DNA of 64,000 nt. It comes from Bromus sterilis (taxonomy: Eukaryota > Streptophyta > Magnoliopsida > Poales > Poaceae). Below the pieces are notes generated by a model. It was given only the letters and a program-made list of their open reading frames with translations. It was not told where the DNA came from and made no database searches. A program made the translations under genes and the position numbers. Where the stretch lies: positions 60,251,016 to 60,315,015 of the forward strand of contig OX465597.1 of assembly GCA_950022295.1 (NCBI GenBank). Direction: 5' to 3'. Shown one piece after another: positions 59,340 through 64,000 of this stretch. Numbering within the stretch: the stretch's first letter is position 1; each line of letters begins with the position of its first letter.

Positions 59340-59830
59340 GTATGATGACGCGTCGAGGAAGACTGGTATCTTGTCCGCGAAGCTTCGGGTAGCTTGCTGG
59401 GGAAGGTTGGGTACCGTACCACGGAAGCTTGCTCCGATGGCGTATTGAGGAAGGCAGGATGTTGTACACAGGAAGCTGCCTCGATAGCTTGCTGAAGAAG
59501 ACTAGGTGTCTTGTCTTGGAAGCTTTCTTAATAACTTACTGACGAGGATGGGTTGTATTGTCATGGAAGTTTGCCTTCTTGCACTGTGGACATACCGGTC
59601 CCTTCGGCTGGAATTTCTGTGGCAGTTTATTGTAGATGATCGAGCGGCTTGTGCTGGAGTCCATCCCTGTGGCGTACCGATCACGATCGAGTGTCTTGCA
59701 CTATAAGCTTCTGTCGGTGGCTTGTGGAGGAAGGCTGACTATCTTGGCTGAGAAGATATCCCGGTAGCGTACTGAGGAAGGCTGGTACACTTCACAAGTC
59801 GGCTGTGCCGGGTACCTTGTCACGGAAGAC
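59340..59830. repeat. Degenerate tandem repeats of about 47 bp
   Basis: The phrase GAGGAAGGCTGG or a variant begins at about 59355, 59399, 59447, 59494 and 59541, then 59726 and 59773. Each is followed by TATCTTG-like and GGAAGCTTGCT-like blocks. Spacing is 44-48 bp. Confidence 0.65.
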
Positions 59831-60732
59831 TGAGGTCCCTTCTGTCTGAAGCTTTCCCTTACTGATGCGAAGGAAAATCTGACCACGGTGTCTGATAGGA
59901 TTCTGGCTGCCGGCTGGTGAGAGGGAAACATTCTTGGCCACCTTCCGGAACATGCTGAAATAATTTGTATTGCATCGGACGATGTTGGTGTTTGTCCTGC
60001 CTTGGGGGCATATGCTCGCGGGTCACAGTCTTTGCTTATCTTTGCATGAATCTCTGCGGCTGTCATGGTTGATGCGAACTTGATTCAAGTGACGGCTTGG
60101 GTAGCATCCAATCGTGAGCCATAAGCTTCCCATGCAACTGGGTAAAAGTCATGTTTGTCTTGCTGATTTCCCGCATCATCGCGGCCTTTAACTGTTTGAG
60201 TCTTCAGGCTGTTCTGGTTGAAGGCCTGATGGTTTCCACATGATTCACACTTGAAAAAAAATGCGTGAGATGCGACCGGGTATGCGTCATTCCTGACTGG
60301 TTGATTTCCTTATTTATTTGCGGTCTGCCACTGATAGAATCTTCATGACTGTAACATCCACCGGAAAAAGGCTGACTTAGTTCATTCAGGCAGAACTCAT
60401 ACGGGGTTGAATAATCCTGATGCGAGCTGGTGTGGGTCCTTGACTTGGCGTCTTCACGCTGCTCTGCGGTATTGCACTGGTTCTTTGAGGTGTGCGGGGT
60501 TATGAGCAACTTTCCATCGGGCGGATAGAGTGACACCAAAGAACCAAACGAAGAACCAACGAAGAAAACCACGGGGCAAAGGCAAACGAGAAACGGCTTG
60601 CTACTTCATCGGCTTTAGCGGTGGTCGATGACCATCCGGACTCCTTGCAAAGAAAACAACAAATAACCCAGTAGCCACCAGAATGGTCTTTACAACTCGG
60701 ATCTGGGACTTGTACTGGAATAGCTCAAGCAT

Positions 60733-60975
60733 TGCTCAAGACGGCCGACCGAAATCAGCTCGGAGCATGAGGCAATGTTGATAAAAAGAATGCAGAGGTC
60801 CCCTAAGACGACCGAGAAAACAACTCAGAGCATAGGATCTCCACTGCGAAAAGAAACTCAACAACTACCCGAGACGGCCGAAAAGCAGCTCAGAACACGG
60901 GTCGGTTGTTGAAAAGAGAAATTTAAAACATGCATCCACTCCGGACGGCGACGATGCATCAGCTCAGAACCAGAC
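60733..60975. repeat. Four degenerate repeats of about 66-75 bp with GACGGCCGA and CAGCTCAGA
   Basis: AAGACGGCCGACCGAAATCA, AAGACGACCGAGAAAACAAC, GAGACGGCCGAAAAGCAG and GGACGGCGACGATGCATCAG, each followed by CTCRGARC-type sequence, start near 60738, 60801, 60869 and 60944. Confidence 0.65.
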
Positions 60976-61219
60976 GTGGTGCCAATATCGGGGATCAACA
61001 AGCAAGGGTCCATCCAAGTCATCTAACACCTGCCAAAACAGAGTTAGTATCTGCCGAGGAAACGAACAAATAACCAACAACGAGAACCAACTAAACAGGA
61101 AAAGAAATACTAAACAAGCATTGAGATCACACGCAGGATCTCAACTTATTGCTACACACATCAACATGCAATAGGAAACATGCGACACTACTACTCATGC
61201 ATTACGAACTACGCGAAAC

Positions 61220-61777
61220 TCAGGCGTTCTGATCTGACGGCGGGTTGCTGGGGGTGGCAGGAGTGGGCGAAGAAGTCGACAACGATAAGGCTGCGGCAAG
61301 AGCTCTCCTTGCATCCCTTGCATCACGGACTAGCTCGACGATGAGGGCGTACTGGGAGATCATGTAGCGGGACATGGTGATCACCGCTGCATCGGCTTCC
61401 GCCAGGGGGCGAGGAAACCTTACTTGCTGCGGAGTCGCACCCAAGGTGGGGTAGAAATGGAAGGAGCGATTCTGATGCATCGCACTCTCCTGGTGGCGTA
61501 GGCCTAATAGGCCCGCCATCGCGGCAAGCTGAATGGCACGATCCGGGGTAGAAGAGGGTACACCCTGGAAGTTGTAGGAGTGCACACCGATGGGGATGGT
61601 GGCGACCACGTAGACGCTGGCACGGTACTCAAGCAGCTGCCCTCCGATCGGCGTCTGGGAAACTTGGTACCTTGGAAGCTCTCCACTGGGGTAGAGAGTC
61701 CACCATACGTCTGCAAGGAGGTAGTCAAAGTTGGTCGCGGACGAGGATCCCGTGTAGCCCACCGGGTATTCCGTCAT
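61220..61777 (-). CDS. Accessory ORF of family C, dsRNA-binding-like pattern (185 aa)
   Basis: This is the only convincing ORF in the element. It starts 164 bp from the PBS, ahead of where gag would be. Residues 51-94 (YRASVYVVATIPIGVHSYNF, then QGVPSSTPDRAIQLAAMAGL and LGLR) follow the same pattern as residues 54-97 of the family A ORF: a V-x-V strand, a second strand, Phe-x-Gly, then A-x-Q-x-A-A and Leu-Arg. A conserved F-x-Y-(I/P) follows about 15 residues later in both. The C-terminus is Ser/Pro-rich (STSSPTPATPSNPPSDQNA). There is no CCHC or capsid motif. It resembles a dsRBD by pattern only. Function unknown. Confidence 0.55.
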   Translation of the reverse strand: MTEYPVGYTGSSSATNFDYLLADVWWTLYPSGELPRYQVSQTPIGGQLLEYRASVYVVATIPIGVHSYNFQGVPSSTPDRAIQLAAMAGLLGLRHQESAMHQNRSFHFYPTLGATPQQVRFPRPLAEADAAVITMSRYMISQYALIVELVRDARDARRALAAALSLSTSSPTPATPSNPPSDQNA

Positions 61778-61940
61778 CTACACTCGTCAGGTCAGATCGT
61801 TAGCGAAAACATACCGTCTATATGTATCAAACAAATGCAACAAGCAATAGCATCACACAGGCAAGCTATACTCTAGGTCTAACATCAATCTAACGTCCCT
61901 CTAACGTTCGCGCGGGCTAGCGGGTCCTACAGCCAGTCCT

Positions 61941-61952
61941 TCTCTGATACCA
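61941..61952 (-). other. Primer binding site of family C
   Basis: Minus strand TGGTATCAGAGA, complementary to initiator methionine tRNA apart from the last base, five bases inside the right LTR. Confidence 0.85.
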
Positions 61953-61957
61953 ACTGT

Positions 61958-63362
61958 TGTGGCACCCCGGCTCAGAGGACCGGAATGCCCCGTGCACCAG
62001 CCCAGAGATCAAGTCTTCTGGAGCACGACACTGATTGATATAGAACTGAACAACTTTCTATTACCGAAGATAGGGTTACACGAGGTCTATTACAACACTA
62101 TCGGAGACACAGCTTGCTCCTCAGGCTAGCCTCAGCTCTACACCAAGCAGCAACATAAATCTAGCAGCAGAATATCGACGACAGCGGAACAATAACGGCG
62201 ATGACGAACTCCAATCCACAGGGACACTGGCTGGGACACCTCCTAGCTCGCAAACACCGGGAACGTCGTCCTACGCATCCAAAGCACGGCCTGCAAATCT
62301 GGCATAACACGCCAGGTCAGTACATTGAATGTACTTGCAAGCTCACAACAACCATGCAACAAGGCAAAACAATAACATGGCAACAGGTTAAAGTATATTA
62401 ATGAATTAAACAGGTGAGCAGCAATATCATGCAAGCAGATAATCATCAAGCATATTAACAGCATTAAGACTAATGTACACACAATGGACCCCACATGATC
62501 GTCGCATGATCACGTGGCTTACCTCGGAGTCCTTACAGACTCAAGCACCGGGTCACTTCGTGACCAAACACTTCCACGGGTCGTCTCATGACCGCACGGG
62601 TCATCGCACGACCATTCAACGGGTTAGGTGTCCTTCGTTACCACCCAACCAATCCACTCATCGCATGACCATCCACTTACCACAAACTTACCACCGACTC
62701 AAGTTGATCATAAGGTGTGACCTAGTACGAACTGTGTCCCATGACTGAGGACGCGGCTATTCGAATAGATTTTGACTCTGCAGAGTTTGTGCACTTTACC
62801 CACACTATGGAGTTCTTCCTCCATCCAGCACCCCGGTACTTTTCCCACAGGATCCTTGGAACTCGCACCGCAGGAGTGAACTAGGACTCTCCAACGAGAC
62901 CGATATACCGAGTGTCCCTCTTACCGTATCACCGACATTCCGTCTTGGGTAGCCATGTGGTTAGGTGTCCACGTTACCACCAGAACCACTCGGCCACCTT
63001 GTGGAAAATACTGTCCCAACGGGGACTGAGCTCATAACAACACTGGCTGTCAAGGTTATCACCACCTACCGGGCCAGGGTAGCGTGTGTGCATAACCTCC
63101 CCTAGATGGTGATACAAATAAGAGAACCCACCGGCAGACCGAATCAAGGCCCGCCCATACAGGCAAATGTGGCTGCACGGATAAGCCCGGTTCGGTGGCA
63201 CCTGGTCAACTTGTTACGAAGCATATCTCCAACAGTGAACACAAGCATCAGATGCAACATGAGTATCAAATCATAACAATGCATAGCATATTAACATGAT
63301 AGTTTCAGATATGATCAAGCACATCTTAGATGGTGAACTTATCCGTGTTACAAAGATTAATT
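61958..63362 (-). repeat. 5' LTR of family C, truncated
   Basis: Matches 53666-55063 with scattered substitutions and stops after GATTAATTT, where the left LTR continues TATTAACATGG. It contains the module copies CTATTCGAATAG (62757-62768) and ACTCTGCAGAGT (62775-62786). Confidence 0.9.
62746..62786. repeat. LTR inverted-repeat module (family C, 5' LTR)
   Basis: CTATTCGAATAG and ACTCTGCAGAGT intact, preceded by CTGAGGACGCGG, which is only partly paired. Confidence 0.75.
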
Positions 63363-64000
63363 TCATCTTTTTGAGCTGAAATTTTTACACAGTATGCTCT
63401 ATACAATTATGAAACTTCCGTATGTTCTGAGTTTTTTTATCATTTTTCCTCTACACTCTTGTTGAAGGCTTTTTGGGTAGTGATAAAGTCTTTAAGCATA
63501 CTCTCTAATTCAGAAGTGGAGTTTTTGGTGCTAGGATAAGTGTTTTTGTTCCCATAGTTGTTGGAGGGGAATGGTCTAGGATTGCTACCAAGGTTACTCC
63601 TATAAGCATTGTTGTTGAAGTTGTTTCTAGAGATAAAGTTCACATCTACTTGATCCTGAGCAATCAAAGAATTTAAAGGAACATTTTGAGGATCAATAGG
63701 AGCTTTCTTGGTAAGTAAAAACATGATCAAGTCAACCTTTTCATTTAGGGAGGAGATCTCCTCGACAGAGTTTACCTTCCTACCTGTTGGAGCTCTTTCG
63801 GTGTGCCATTGGGAATAGTTGATCATCATCTCATCGAGAAGTTTTGTGGCAGAACCAAGTGTAGTTGACATAAAGGTTCCTCCCGCGGCCGAATCTAACA
63901 AGTTCCGCGAGGTAAAGTTCAAGCGTGCATAAAAAGTCTGGATAACCATCCACGTAGTCAAACCATGCGTAGGGAAATTCTTAGCAAGAGATTTCATGCG
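63363..64000 (-). pseudogene. Athila-type gypsy gag fragment, cut by window edge
   Basis: A minus-strand ORF (63997 to 63440) carries FPTHGLTTWMVIQTFYARLN, LLDSAAGGTFMSTTLGSATK, NYSQWHTERAPTGRKVNSVE and a C-terminal Asn-rich part (NFNNNAYRSNLGSNPRPFPS). This is the central gag region of Athila-lineage elements common in Triticeae. It runs off the right edge and ends at a stop near 63437. The left junction is internal to that element, so a truncated copy abuts the broken family C LTR. Confidence 0.75.

Larger units (their letters stand above)
57917..61219 (-). other. Non-coding internal region of family C
   Basis: Frequent stops in all frames and no retroviral motif. It contains two repeat series (59340-59830 and 60733-60975). 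The region just inside the PPT carries ATCTCGTCCTCGAGAT, similar to AATCTCGTCCCGAGATT at the same place in family A (18527), a shared palindromic phrase beside the PPT. Confidence 0.55.
53666..63362 (-). mobile_element. LTR retrotransposon of family C, lacking gag and pol
   Basis: The left LTR (53666-57903, TGTGGCACCCC to GTGTCACA) and the right LTR (61958-63362, truncated) flank a 4.05-kb internal region. A PPT sits at the left LTR and a PBS at the right LTR, so it reads on the minus strand. No gag, protease, RT, RNase H or integrase motif is present. The internal region holds tandem repeats and one ORF (61220-61777). It is a non-autonomous element that would depend on proteins supplied in trans. 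The 5-bp left flank is ACTAG; the right flank is lost. Confidence 0.85.

Overview
The window looks like nuclear DNA of a large-genome grass, most likely Triticeae (wheat, barley or Aegilops). This is inferred from dense nested LTR retrotransposons, LTRs of about 4 kb with GC-rich cores, a gene with short GT-AG introns broken by nested insertions, and an Athila-type gag at the right edge. There is no bacterial-style gene organisation. Nearly all of the window is transposable elements; I see one host gene, and it is broken.

Left part (1-11506). It opens with a truncated gypsy-type LTR (1-3948). Next come an LTR fragment with GGTAGTACCGC-type repeats, a GC-rich stretch of unknown origin and two MITE-like elements (5885-6307 and 6417-6788). 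A complete Helitron follows (7199-11506, minus orientation) with both termini and the A|T target visible. It carries a pseudogene fragment of a FAR1/FHY3-type gene and other captured pieces.

Host gene (11630-35884, plus strand). Just right of the Helitron lies an HtrA/Deg-like gene: trypsin-like domain, then PDZ. Its exons remain open once the insertions are ignored. Intron 5 holds a 5'-truncated LINE. A 14.2-kb chromovirus-type Ty3/gypsy element (family A, 14413-28587, TSD AGGGG) lies inside that LINE. Exon 6 is separately split by a solo LTR of the same family (31197-35251). A solo LTR of a second family, D (36042-38502, TSD ACCAC), lies 3' of the gene.

Right part (38503-64000). It holds two further Helitron-like 3' ends, a 2.35-kb TIR element, and a truncated plus-oriented LTR (family B, 42571-46652). 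That LTR is fused to a doubly truncated family A element (46653-52673) with most of pol still open. A second LTR retrotransposon follows (family C, 53666-63362) that has PBS and PPT but no gag or pol. An Athila-type gag fragment ends the window.

Three observations stand out. (1) Families A and C both carry an ORF between PBS and gag position with a dsRNA-binding-like pattern, and in the pol-less family C it is the only plausible protein. (2) LTR families A, B, C and E (E is the LTR at 1-3948) share a compact module of adjacent inverted repeats whose arms change together between families. (3) The family D LTR holds eight hairpins with a constant loop and differing but complementary stems.
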